The notes beneath the pieces were generated by a model. The model saw only the letters and a list, made by a program, of their open reading frames with translations, did not search any database and was not told the origin of the DNA. Shown here one piece after another: positions 20,590-32,700 of a stretch of DNA of 64,000 bases. The stretch lies in contig OY759226.1 of NCBI GenBank assembly GCA_963662175.1, forward strand, positions 29,294,065 through 29,358,064. The letters are read 5' to 3'. Source of the DNA: Aradus depressus (taxonomy: Eukaryota > Arthropoda > Insecta > Hemiptera > Aradidae). The position numbers were made by a program, and so were the translations under genes. Numbering within the stretch: the first letter of the stretch is position 1; each line of letters opens with the position of its first letter.

Positions 20590-20905
20590 CCGACATATAT
20601 AAGTTTCCACTCTTCCTCTAAACCTTCGATATCTATATTTGGTGGAACCTTACCTTCAGTTTTTGCCTTCGATCTCTGAATTCGGGGCTACACCCTGTTC
20701 TCTGTTCTCCACGTGAGTGTTTGCTCTCCCTCTAAATATTTGATCACCCTATTTGGTGGACTCTTACCTCATTTGAGGGCTCCAGAGCTTGATTATCATC
20801 GTATCTGGTTGAAGCCGTCCTACTATCATTGCTGTGTTAATGTTATTTTTTTTCAGAAATATGAAGAATCGATGCCACAAGATCCACCTACATTCTTTAT
20901 TTCTT
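20590..20905 (+). repeat. Left copy of a local duplicated segment
   Basis: CTTACCTTCAGTTTTTGC, TCTCTGAATTCGGGGCTACACC and GATTATCATCGTA recur, diverged, at 21706-22165 on the other side of the MITE at 20952-21693. Non-coding. Confidence 0.55.
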
Positions 20906-20951
20906 CTTCGGCTATTTTCGTTGAAACCAACCAACACAAATTTTCATCTTA

Positions 20952-21693
20952 GGGGATATTCATAAATTACGTAAGACTTTTTTAAAGCTAATTTGACCCC
21001 CCCCCCCCTGATAAGAAATTTTCGTAAGAAATGATCGTATTGATAAAATAAAAGAGTTTGATTAAAAAATATTATTTATTGCAATTATGCTTCGATTAAT
21101 CGTCTTAACTTTTTCATTGCTGCATTAAATTACTTCAAATAAAATATATTAATAGCGTAAAATATATAAATAAAATATATAAATGGATAATTAATCCAAA
21201 CTCTACTTATTTATTTATCCATGGACTGACTAACTTCCAGAAACACAGGTCTCAAAAGCACTGGAGTTATTTTTAAAAGTTTCTTTGTTAGTTCTCCAAA
21301 ACATTTTTGACTTCTTGACAAATCTTTGAAGTTTTACGTGGAAAAGCTTGTACCCAAGCAATAAATAATAGTGGATTTATGCCCTCAAATTATGCCAGAC
21401 ATGTCAGGTATAATAAATAAATGATACTAAAATGACAATTATTTTTCAAAATTCAAGCAATAGGGAAATCCCTAGTCAGCGAGACAATAGAATAAAAAAA
21501 TGTCTAGAAGTACTGAGACCATATGATTTCTGTAGGATTCAATACTGAATTTGAGAACTAAGTACAGATGGCGTTATCTAATAGCGCCATTTCTTAGCGC
21601 GAAAGTAGTAGATTTTAAATTCAAAAACTTACGTAAGATCAAATTCTTTACCCCCACCCCCCTAAATACATTACGTAATTTATGAATGACTCC
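20952..21693. mobile_element. PIF/Harbinger-like MITE
   Basis: Ends GGGGATATTCATAAATTACG (left) and, reversed, GGAGTCATTCATAAATTACG (right), flanked by the 3-bp duplication TTA (20949-20951, 21694-21696). That TSD and the GG start fit PIF/Harbinger. C-tracts next to both ends are conserved. It is 742 bp with no coding capacity. Confidence 0.7.
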
Positions 21694-21705
21694 TTATCTG
21701 CTTGA

Positions 21706-22165
21706 CTATCATCGTACATGGTTGAGGCCACTCTACTGAAATTACTGCATTCATGGGTTTTTCAGAAAATATGAAAAATCAGTGTCACGAAGCCCACCTA
21801 TATTCTATAGTTTTTTTTTGCTGGAACTTACCTTCAGTTTATTTGCTGGAACTTACCTTCAGTTTATTTGCTGGAACTTACCTTCAGTTTTTGCTCTTTT
21901 GTGGGTCCTTCCATCTCTGAATTTAAGGCTACACCCCGAGTTACACGTTAGTTTCCGCCCTCCCTCTAAACCATAAACGTCATTATTTGGCGGACCCCCT
22001 TCTGTTTTTGCTTTTTCGGTCGAAAGGTCCGCCAAATGAAGAAAACAAAGATGTAGAGAGAGCGCGAAAACTTATGTGAGAGTCGGGGTGTAGCCTCAAA
22101 TTCAAAGATAGAAGGATTTTCAAAGGAGCAATAACAGAAGGTAAAGGTCCACAAAATAAAGATAG
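21706..22165 (+). repeat. Right copy with inverted arms and a 25-bp triplication
   Basis: Its first part repeats 20787-20900. At 21813-21887 a 25-bp unit (TTTATTTGCTGGAACTTACC then TTCAG) stands three times. Arms at about 21893-21975 and 22035-22135 are inverted copies of each other (GGCTACACCCCGA against TCGGGGTGTAGCC), giving a foldback structure. Confidence 0.6.
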
Positions 22166-22170
22166 GGAAG

Positions 22171-24424
22171 ATGTGACCACTAAAAAACTTGTACACTTTC
22201 ACCTTATCGGAGGAACGAACAGCATGGAAAGTTCAGTACAGCTCCGACCTGCACATATCTTTTTACTGTTTCATCCTTCTGAAGGTAGTAGTGAAGTCAG
22301 CAATTTACATTTTATGACGTATTTTGATGTAGGTAATTTAATGCCTATAAAGAAGTTCTATACAAATCATAATTCAGAAGAAAGCTCATATTTGGGTAAG
22401 TATCTAACTCATGGTAGGAAATTCTACTTAAAACATGGTGGGGAGTACATGTGATTAGAGATGATTTGATCGTCGCGGGCAGGCGGCCATTACTTCTTTG
22501 AAATCGTAGATTTCTTTTTCGGTTTGATCTACTGAATCAATTTCAAATCTGAAAAGTGTGTTTAATTCACGATTTTTTTTACACATGTTTAATAGGCTGT
22601 TAAAAAAAATAGAATATATGAAAATTTCGCATAACATTTTGGGACAAATTCGCTTTTAGATTGAAAATCAGTTGATTTTTACTAGACAAAAAAGGGGGCA
22701 ATATTTAGCCCCGAAACTTATATCTCGTTATCTCAGAAACACACTAAACTGCCCCATTTTAATCCAGACGGTTGGGATGGTTTCAAGATAAAAGCAATAA
22801 ACGAACACCACTGTTCACTATTTTTTACACGACATTAAATCCATCATTGAACCTCCTACATCTTGGGGTACTATGCCCCAACCCAAACATTTGTTTACAA
22901 TGATACTCTAGGGTTTTTTCAAAGAATGAATGATAGATTTTTGAAAAGAAAAATGACCAATAATAATATGTATGGATATAAATTTCTGGAGATATTGAAG
23001 ATGGCCCAAATTTCAATAGGATATTTATTTTTCTCTCAGATCTTAAGCATGCAGACATGAAACAAATACAATTTGTTGAACTAACTTTAAACCGGCCATT
23101 CAATCTTCCCCTCCTAGGAGGAGGAGGAGGTTCAAGGATGGATTTGAAGACTGGATAAAAATAGTATAGAGTGAGGTTTGTTTCATGTTTGTAGCTGCAA
23201 CGGTCTGGGTGAATATAGGGTTGTCGCATTGAATTTGGGGCCCCTTGTATATCAGAAAAAGTACAGAAGCTATCTAAAGGAGAGAACAACCAAAAAACAT
23301 ACAATTTAACTAGTAGTTTATTAAATTAAATATACATTGAAAAATAAATAACAATAACACCAATAATGTATTGTAATTTTAATTTATTTGCTTCACTTTG
23401 AAGAAAATTACGTTATTTCTAAACGTCATACCCATTATTACAATATTTCAATCAACGTACGGCAGTCTCAATATTGCACCGCTCTATACATTTTAAAATG
23501 AGTTTGAGGTCTTCGTACTGAGTTACAGAATAGACCAAGAATTGTGAAGCGAGCGAGCGGCATAGCCAAAACAACCATAGTTTATTTTGCTTTGATGGGT
23601 ACACTAAAAAGCGTGAATCAACAAATAAATTTCTTTTGTGGTTTCATTTCTGTTTGTAGGTGGAGTAGCTTTTTTTTTTGTTGATAAGACTAAAGTTTCA
23701 ACAGAAGTTTCGTGTCTAATTTTCTCTAAAAGATTGCAATGTTAAGGCCATGATAAGTGTCACAACAATCCAAAAAAATAAATAGTACATTTCCAAGTAT
23801 AATATAATAAATACTAATTATTATAGTTCTAATACATAATAGCTTTGCAGAAATGAAATAGGTAGCATTTACACTACTCGGAGTAACTGATTATAAATTA
23901 CATCTACGACAGGTAATTAAATACTGATTTTGTTAAATTAATTACGAAAAATAGTGGTTATATAAGACATAAATAACTAGCTGTAGTGTACAAATTAATT
24001 TTTTGAAGAGCCCCGTGGAAAAACAACTTTACTCCAAGCATGATAGTTTTGGAGAAAAAAATGTTTTAGCATTACAGGAACTTATATTAAACTAGTAGGT
24101 CAGGAGTAGCTTTGAAGCTAAGAAACAAGTTGGTCTTTGGTTGAAGTCAGGATAGACAAACAACAACAGTTAATCTAATCATTTAACCACTAAATCACAT
24201 AACCCTCTCTCAGATTAGTAGCCAGCGACTCTAATCACAACGCGATCCCTTCTTAGGTTCGAATCTAGTCACTCAAACCACTGTTTCACTCAGGTGGTTT
24301 TTTCATGACTTTCTTTTTTTCTATGACCCCCTCCCTAAAAGATGGAAACTGTGTGAAATGTTATATTCCTGGAAGCGATAGAACGAATAGATTATTAACT
24401 TAAATGTTTTAGTTAATCTAGTTT
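22171..24424. other. AT-rich region, nothing recognised
   Basis: No ORF has recognisable similarity (the longest are 22825-23304 minus and 22173-22454 plus). A B-box-like GGTTCGAATCT at about 24257 is the only RNA-gene-like signal. Confidence 0.35.
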
Positions 24425-24774
24425 TGATAATGCCTTGATAGGCGAAACGTTAGCAGAATAAAATAATTATATTTTATGGAGACTTAAGGCCAACCTTTGT
24501 TTGTTTACAAACCAAGGTGGTTAATGAAGGTCATCAAAAAAATATTGAACAAGTCTTAATTGAAGGATGTTCTTCCTCAACCTCAAAGAACGACGTTTTT
24601 ACCCAGACTCTTCATTTTCGAGCAATATTCCTATTCTAAACATTTTCTAAACCGCACAACTATTTACTAGTTATCGCATATAACTTTTTACATTCTTCAG
24701 TTCTGAGATCATTTTGAAAATTTGGAATGAATATAATATATACAAGCATTAAAAAATATATATATATATAATAA

Positions 24775-24962
24775 TAAGGTGAATAAAGTGGTTGTCTCTC
24801 GGTTGAAAAACTGCAGTGTCGTTCGGAAACTGGTTGAAGAGTTACCACTCACTCATCCTTAATCCCCCGTATTTTTCTTCAACCTGATGATGCTGAATAT
24901 TCCAAACCGGTTGAAAAATAAAACAATTTTTGAACAGGAAGACAATCAATTTATTCACCTTA
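24775..24962. repeat. Foldback element with a hammerhead-like motif
   Basis: TAAGGTGAATAAA at the left and its reverse complement TTTATTCACCTTA at the right, with GGTTGTCT against GAAGACAATC just inside, enclose 188 bp. Within it, CTGATGA (24884-24890) and AAACCGG (24904-24910) resemble the core of hammerhead-type repeats of Penelope-like elements. A related sequence is at 47605-47690. Confidence 0.5.
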
Positions 24963-24965
24963 TAA

Positions 24966-26440
24966 AGAAACATCGATAATTTCCAGAAAAAACATGTTCA
25001 TCCAATAAATTAGGAATACAAAATATATTTAATAGAAATATTTGTAACATGGAAATAAATAAAAGCTAGAGATAGCAAAGTGTTTCACAAGTTTTCAATG
25101 CAACAGAGAAAGAGGTTAATGCGTGTGTGAACAAATTATTTTAAGAAATTTCTTATTCTACAAACAAACAATGGATTTGTTTCTAGTATGTATAATACAA
25201 TTAGCATATTTTCTGAATATACTGAAAAAAAAAATTTACATAGAAGGAATATTTAAAGAACAATACTGTTAGTCATTATTTACAAATTACCTACATACAT
25301 CCACTCATATGCAGTGCGGTGCTTAGGCATAAGCAGGCGTATTTCGTCTAAAATAAATAGATATGTAAGTAGAATGTCTGAGTTTCGGCAGTTTTAGTTT
25401 AAAATTAGTTATATAACAGATATACATATTTATTTGATTTAACGTCCTTATGTCTAACTGAAAAGAGAAGACGGACAAATGGCCACCCCGTTCTAACCCA
25501 CAAGGGCAATGATACTGTAACCTATTTAAATATTGTGTTGGGATTTGAACCCGGGTCTCAATCACTCAAATAACAATTATACTTTTTTCTTCAATTTGTG
25601 GATTTTTTCCAATTTCTTTTTTTTTTTTTTAAGCGAATGTAAGCCAGGTATATATTGCCACTTTTTATCTTTTCGATTTCAAAGTAATAGCAAAAACATG
25701 TAGTTCTAAAGCACATTATCTGCAAGTTAAGTTATAATTCATACCTAATGTTACATTCACATATTTATCATAATTTATTTTATATAAGATCCATTCTTTT
25801 TATGGTTTCGTAGGTCAAACACCATCTACGAAACCTTTTTAGCGAATGTTTGATGAATGTCTCTGCGCTCACCGCGAAATCATTGAAACTGTTGAAACTA
25901 ATAACGATAAAATGAAACTATATAACAGAAAATTTGCTCTAAGGGAAATTATATCTAGAAAAATTCAATACGGCAACAAATGATTTGAACAAATTGTCTG
26001 CACTGTTTGTTATCTATTTGTTGGTTTTCAGTTGTCAACATCTTGCACTGGGAAGCCTAAGAAATATATGAAGAACCGACATGCAAATTGTCTTCTCATC
26101 AATTAATTTTGAAAAATCGCGTTTGAAGGATATATATCATGGTACCAGTAACTGCGACTGAACAACAAATACAATACAATAATTTAGTGTACTTTGGTAG
26201 GTAATTTATGCTGTGCGTCTTTTGTTTGCCAAGACATTTGTGGGTTTATTTTAGGTGACTGTTAGTAAGGCAAGAGGGGCATGGCATAGTTGTTATTTGA
26301 GGCCTTGGTAGAAATGGGCCATCCTAGTTCAGTGGAAAACAGAGGGGTAGAATGTTCAATTAATTAATTATTTAAATTACACAAAAATATATGTTACGTT
26401 ATAATGCATCATATCAATTTTCCGTTACATCGAGATTTTT
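24966..26440. other. Region 3' of the aminopeptidase gene
   Basis: AT-rich, no supported gene. A B-box-like GGGTTCAAATCCC lies on the minus strand near 25544. Confidence 0.35.
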
Positions 26441-26446
26441 TTTATT
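26441..26446 (-). promoter_or_regulatory. Candidate polyadenylation signal
   Basis: AATAAA on the minus strand, about 115 bp past the stop codon of the aminopeptidase gene. Confidence 0.5.
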
Positions 26447-26558
26447 TAGGATTTTATGTGGTCTTGTCGAGAGAGATGCATATCATCAAACAAGAAGAAA
26501 TTAAAATCATCACTTGAATCCATAAATTAAAGTTGAAATTACTTATGGCAATAAACTT

Positions 26559-26777
26559 TTATAATATAACATAGAAGAGGAAGAGTGCAGTTGCTGTAGA
26601 GGCTAGAAGTGGTGGTGCACTGGGGTGCAGTGTGGGAGGTGCAGCGCTGCAAGGATGCACCGGAATGTAGTTTACCCTGTCCATGACCCAGTAGAACCCG
26701 GCCATCCGCTGTTGTGTTTTCAGCTCCGCTCCAACCTCGTTACGGATACGTTCGTTGTACCGATTCAGCCATCCTAT
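26559..26777 (-). CDS. XPNPEP2: XPNPEP2-like last exon with GPI-type tail
   Basis: Acceptor TTTTCAG, 72 codons and TAA. Starts IGWLNRYNERIRNEVGAEL, the conserved C-terminal helix after 'LSPQQ'. It then diverges and ends SAAPPTLHPSAPP plus LLASTATALFLFYVIL: small residues, a hydrophobic run of about 16 and no basic tail, typical of a GPI-attachment signal. It lies 10.4 kb from exon 11. Confidence 0.85.
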   Translation of the reverse strand: MGWLNRYNERIRNEVGAELKTQQRMAGFYWVMDRVNYIPVHPCSAAPPTLHPSAPPLLASTATALFLFYVIL

Positions 26778-29700
26778 CTGAAAATGACAGATATTTTATT
26801 TTGCGCGGAACTCAATTAGCACACGGGTGGGAAAAGTAAAGATCGAAAAAATTAACTTCACCATTCGCCTCAAAGCAGTCATTACCTTTCATTATTATTT
26901 TTGTGAAAACGGATATAATCTCAAGATGGCCGCTTTAGTTGGGGAGAAGAAATATAGTATAATATACAAATGTGTTTTTACTTTCCCTGAAATATGAAGT
27001 ACCATATATGTATAGGAGAAGTTATGTAAAATTCTATGTTGATTTCTCACGGAATTTCCTGTTTTTCGAGCCCTTTTCGACCGGCATGTACTTCCTCAGC
27101 TCGCAAGTTTTGTCCTTCCCTAATTCCCCCCTTTCCCTTTGGCCGATTTGGCTGAAAATCAATAGGTGTCGTCTTTAAGGGTTCTGGATACACATACAAA
27201 AATTCGTGTCGATATATTCGTTCTATCGGGAGTTATCGTATTCACAGACACTTTTTTTCATTATTGGAATCAGGGGGTCGAAAACATTAAATTCCAAAAA
27301 AACTCAGAATCGAATTTCTGACCGATTACATAACTTCCCATATACTTCGTATAGCTGGGGAATAAATGAAATAATAAATGACAAAAGAAGCAACAGTCAG
27401 ATTTAAAAAAAATCTTATACAGTTAAAAGTGAGTTATCGAGAAAGAGGAAGATTATATTATCTTCTTCTTCTTCCTGCGGCGCTACGGTCCTGAAAGAAC
27501 CCGGGCCTCCGTCACAATCCTCCTCCATTCGTCTCGATCTAAAACCTTCTCCCTCCATCCTCTGATGCCCAACACTCGGAGGTCCGCCTCGACGTCGTCC
27601 AGCCAATGGAGTCTCGGTCTTCCTCTAGTCCTGGCACCGCCTGGCCTACCATAGAGGGCTTGTTTAGGGAGTCTTCCTCCTTCCATTCTCTCTACGTGGC
27701 CCAACCAACGTAATCTCGCCTGTTTGATCACGGACACCAGGTCGGGATCCCCGTAGAGGTCTCTCAACTCTCTGTTCTTCCAGATACGCCATCTGCCGTT
27801 CTCGGAAACAGGTCCATAAATCTTTCTGAGTACTTTGCGTTCCCACAGTAGCAGAGTCTCTTCATTTTCTTTTGTCAACGCCCAAGTTTCACCAGTGTAA
27901 GTTACAATTGGACGGACAATGGTTTTATAGACTATTAGCTTGGCCCTCCACGTTAATGTGCGGAATTTGAGTATTCTTTGGACCGCAAATAGACATCTGT
28001 TCCCTGCAGCAATGCGTGCTCTTATTTCGTGGCTAACGTCATTATCTTCTGTGATCAGAGCCCCGAGATATTTGAATTCCTTGACTACTGGAAATTGGTG
28101 CTCATTGATAGAAATCACCTCAGGAGCGTCTTTCAGGAGCGTCTTGCAGAGGGTTCCGTGAGGTCTTCTCTACATTCAAATGAAGACCCCGTTTCTCTGC
28201 TTCCCCTCCAAATTCCTGTAGAGCCCCGGCCAATGCTGCTAGTGTGCGTGCTGTGACCACCATGTCATCAGCATACCCCATATACTGCGTCAGGCGATTA
28301 TAAATAGTTCCTCCCGGATTGGTCCGGATGGCCCTAACAGCTCTTTCTTGAGTCAGGTTGAACATAACAGGTGAGATTGGGTCTCCCTGTCTCAGTCTGC
28401 TCACCTCAAACTGCTCATACGTCTTATTCTGCAGCTTCACCCACCACTTTGAGCCCCCCAGAGTCATTCTTACCAGTCTAACTAACTTCCCTGGAATTCC
28501 CAGCCTTATCAGGTCATTTAGCAGCTCCTCTCTCTTTACCCGGTCATAGGCCTGTTTAAAGTCAATGAATAAGTGGTGAAGACGGATGTTATATTCATTG
28601 CTTTTCTCGAGCATCTGCCTTAAGGAAAACACGTTGTCCACTGTTGATCTGCCAGCCCTACAGCCACACTGGTACTCCCCAAGGAGTCTTTCTGCATGTC
28701 GCTTCATTCTGTCATTTATTGCTGCCGAAAGAACTTTATATGCTGTACATAACAAGGCAATGCCTCTGTGGTTATCACAGTTGAGGACGTCACCCTTCTT
28801 GTGGATGGGGCAAACTGCAGCCACTGACCACTCTTCCGGCATTCTTTCTTCCATCCAAACGTCATACATCAGCCGGTATAGTTCATTATATTATCAGTTA
28901 TAGAATTAAGGAGATGACATCCCGGTCTGCATTTACTGAAAAGGATAAAACATATTTTGTTAACGAGATATTTGGGAGTTACCTTGTGTTAGCGCAACAT
29001 TTAATTAATTTTTGATTTTTTGTAGAGGTATTTTTTCTTAAGTTTTCTTTCATTAATTATTCTAATAATTATTAATATTATTATCATAATAACGATGGTC
29101 AATATTACTCATGTAATTTATTCTTATGTTTATATTACATCATATTAACAATTTGTGGGAGGAGCCTATGTATGTGGGGGAGTGGGGAATAGTTCGTTTT
29201 ATGACCGCTGGTCAGTGTTGGACAGATAGTCTTCCATGGTCCTTCAGCCTGTTGACATCAGGGCACTCCTCAAGGCCACCAACCCGCCGACCTCTCTCGT
29301 CAACCCGGATCGCCTTTCCGTGGACCTCTGAAGTCTGGTACTTGGCTCATCTGGTGTGACGGCGTCATCAGCCTACTCCCAGATCTTCTCGGCCTTGTTT
29401 GGAGATCAGTTCATCAGCCCATCTTCCACATTCACCCCTCCACATCAGGAGAGTTAACTTTGTTTATTTTTGTTTTTCCTTTTAACTACGCCGACTGGCC
29501 CTTGTATTTGAAATGAAATATAATTATATTATTCTTCAAAATCTAGTCTATGTAATTTATTAACATAGAATTTGGTGATTCCAGCCAGGAACATATATAT
29601 TTGTTAAAATATGTATTTGAATTTTGTTCAAAGATGTATTCTAATCCTACTTTGGATTTAATCCTATTTTTGTACATCTAGCTATTTTCTTGTTATTGCG

Positions 29701-32700
29701 CACGTCATACCTGCCTATAACCTTCGTGTTATCATTTATGATAGTAATCAGATGTTATTATTATGATCTGGAAATAGGTCATATCAAGGTAAATAACATT
29801 CTTCTATCCATTAATCAGTGGATTTCTATTTTTATTTTTATGTTGATAGACTCTTCTTATATTATAATCTATTTTTTAAATAGTTTATAGTCTATCATTT
29901 TCTTGTGTTAAAATACATAAATATATATTTTTTCAACCTAATATTTTCAGTGGCACTCATTTAGGTTCTTGTATTTGTTTTGATTCTACTAGAAGGTTCA
30001 ATGTTTGTTTATATTCACTCTAGCTTCTTTTGTTAATTTCAACTTCAGATATATTTATTATTTTAATTTCATTTTCTTAGAAATACTTCGCTTCATTTTC
30101 AATTTTCATTTTCTTTTAATCATGGCAAGTGAGGAAGCGGATGTTAATGTTGCTGCTTTCTCCGATTCTCGGACAATAATATTAAGACGCAAACTTTATT
30201 CTTTATGTCAAGATATTAAATCTATTCGAGAACAAGGCCGTGCAGCTAAAGTAGATAACAGTCAAACGAATCTATTTCAAGCGATGTTCTCCGATCTTTC
30301 AAATCTTCGAAGTGAATTAAACTTTACAAATGAAGCGTTGGAAACATACTTTGTAAATGCTCAGAAAGGAGAGGATTATCCTACGAATAGAGATTCTTTG
30401 ATTTTATCGAACTCGAAACGTTATATCTATGAGATCCTTATGATTCATACGGAGCTTTGTCCGCCTCCCAGGCCAGCTCGAGAACGAGCAGCTACTCCAA
30501 CTCAAAATATTTCTGTTATCAACGACACCAGGTCGCGCCTCCCAAAAATTAATATTCCAAATTTTTCAGGCGAATTGACAGATTGGCCGCATTTCAAAGA
30601 TGTTTTCATTTCTTTAATTCACGATGAACCGACACTGTCTAAAACTGATAAATTTTATTATTTAATTTCTAGTCTGAATGGTGAGGCTCGATCCCTTTTA
30701 AAGTCCATACCTGTGACGGAGGCTAATTATGACCTAGCCTGGAAGACTTTGATGGCTCGCTACGATAAGAAGCGTTTCTTAGCATATCCTTCTTGGACAA
30801 ACTTCTCTCATTTAAATCTCACCCAGAGGTTTCCGAAAATTATAAATTATTTTTATCTCATGTGGGTGACAGTATGGAAGCTTTTCAACTTCTAAAAATT
30901 CCTCATGAAGCGGAATTTATCTTGCTATTCAATGTCTGTTTCATCTTGCTATTCAATGTCTGGACCAGAGAACAAGGGAAACGTTCGAATCCAAGCATGT
31001 TAAGGAAGAATTTCCGCGATGCAACGATCTTCTGGAGTTTGTCAGAGACAGACAGCAAATTCTGAAGCTGTCTTCCAGCAAACCCGGTAAGTCTCCTCCG
31101 AAGGCAACGAAGACCCATAATAAATCTTCTTCTGTGTTTTTGACGACCAAGAGAGCTTCGAGCGCACTTCAAAGTGTCCATACTGTAAATTGTCTGGTCA
31201 TGATTTGACCAAATGTCCCAATTTTTTGAATCTGTCGCCGTCGCAACGCTTCCACTTTGTAAAAACCTTCAAGGGATGTAAATATCATTTAACTTCTGGT
31301 CATACTACCGACGAATGCAAATTTAAAATTAGATGTCTCATTTGCCAATCTCTTCACCTTCCTTACTTCATTTTTCAACAAACACCCTCGTTGAAGATAC
31401 TAGGCCTCCATCTATGGGGACGCCTTCAGGAACTTCGAAATCGATTCTTACCTTTCGTGGTAATTCTTTTGATGTTCCAGCTCAACAAATACTTCTTAGT
31501 ACTGCTACTGTTGTCATAACAGATGTTCGAGGATGTTTTCATCCCGTTCGTGCTCTCATTGATTCGGGAGCTCAATCCTCATTGTTGACTTCAGACTGTG
31601 CTCGGCGACTCCGCTTGACGGTGGCGAATGATTCCCATCAGATAAGTTCTGTCGGGGACCTTAGTGTTCCGTCCTTAGGAACTACATTTTTTGAGATGGA
31701 ATCTATTCATCGTACAGCCCCTCTACTAGGTGTCCGCGCCACAGTTGTCACCAAAATAACGTCGGATCTTCCATCTATTGCAGTTCCGGAAATTATAATC
31801 AGAAAAATTAACCCTTCGATCAAATTAGCCGATTTGAATTTTGGACTGCCTCGTCCTATCGACTGCCTTTTAGGTGCCGATATTTACTATAAAATATTGG
31901 AAGGTAGACCCATCCCTATTATCGGTACAGATTTAGCCACCATTAAAACATCTCTTGGCTGGATTGTTACTGGTGCCTATTCAGTTGATTTTGAGTCCTT
32001 CCCCAGGTCATCGGTTTTGACCCTCACGACGATTCCCTTTATTCACCGTCAACTTGAACGATTCTGGGAATTGGAGGAACCTAGCATTGGAGTTGTGACC
32101 GATCCGGAAGAGGAACTTTGCGAAGAACATTTTGCCCGGACTCATCGACGTTTGACTTCAGGGAGGTACGTTGTTGCTCTTCCATTTAAATCTCCTTCAC
32201 CATTATTAAGTGATTCAAGATCGCAAGCGTTGAAGCGGTTCTACAACTTGGAAAAGAAATTGTTGAGAAATCCCACATTGAGACGGGAATATATCACTTT
32301 TATGGAAGAGTATCTCTCTCTCTGGGACACATGGAAATCGCTTCCTTTCCTGGGAAGGGATACATAATTCCCCATCATGGCATTTTAAAAGAGACTAGCT
32401 CAACAACTAAGTTGAGAGCGGTCTTTGATGCGTCCATGTCGTCGTCGATTTCTACCGGCTCTCTAAATCAACATCTTTTTGTTGGACCGAAACTTCAACT
32501 TGATATTGCGGACATCATGCTTAATTTTAGACTTCATCGCATTGTGTTTGTGACGGATATCTGTAAGATGTACCGCCAAATCCTTATCAATGAACCGGAT
32601 CGTCTTTATCAACATATTTACTGGAGATCGGATCCTGCTGATGACGTTAAAGAATATGAATTGTGCACCTTGACTTACGGGATGTCCTGCTCCCCCTACT

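Noticed and set aside
20713..20952. 79-codon ORF beside the MITE
   Set aside because: Overlaps the local duplication, and the right copy does not keep the frame.
29126..29359. 77-codon ORF present twice (also 35530-35763)
   Set aside because: It lies in the two LTRs of the BEL/Pao element; duplicated because the LTR is.
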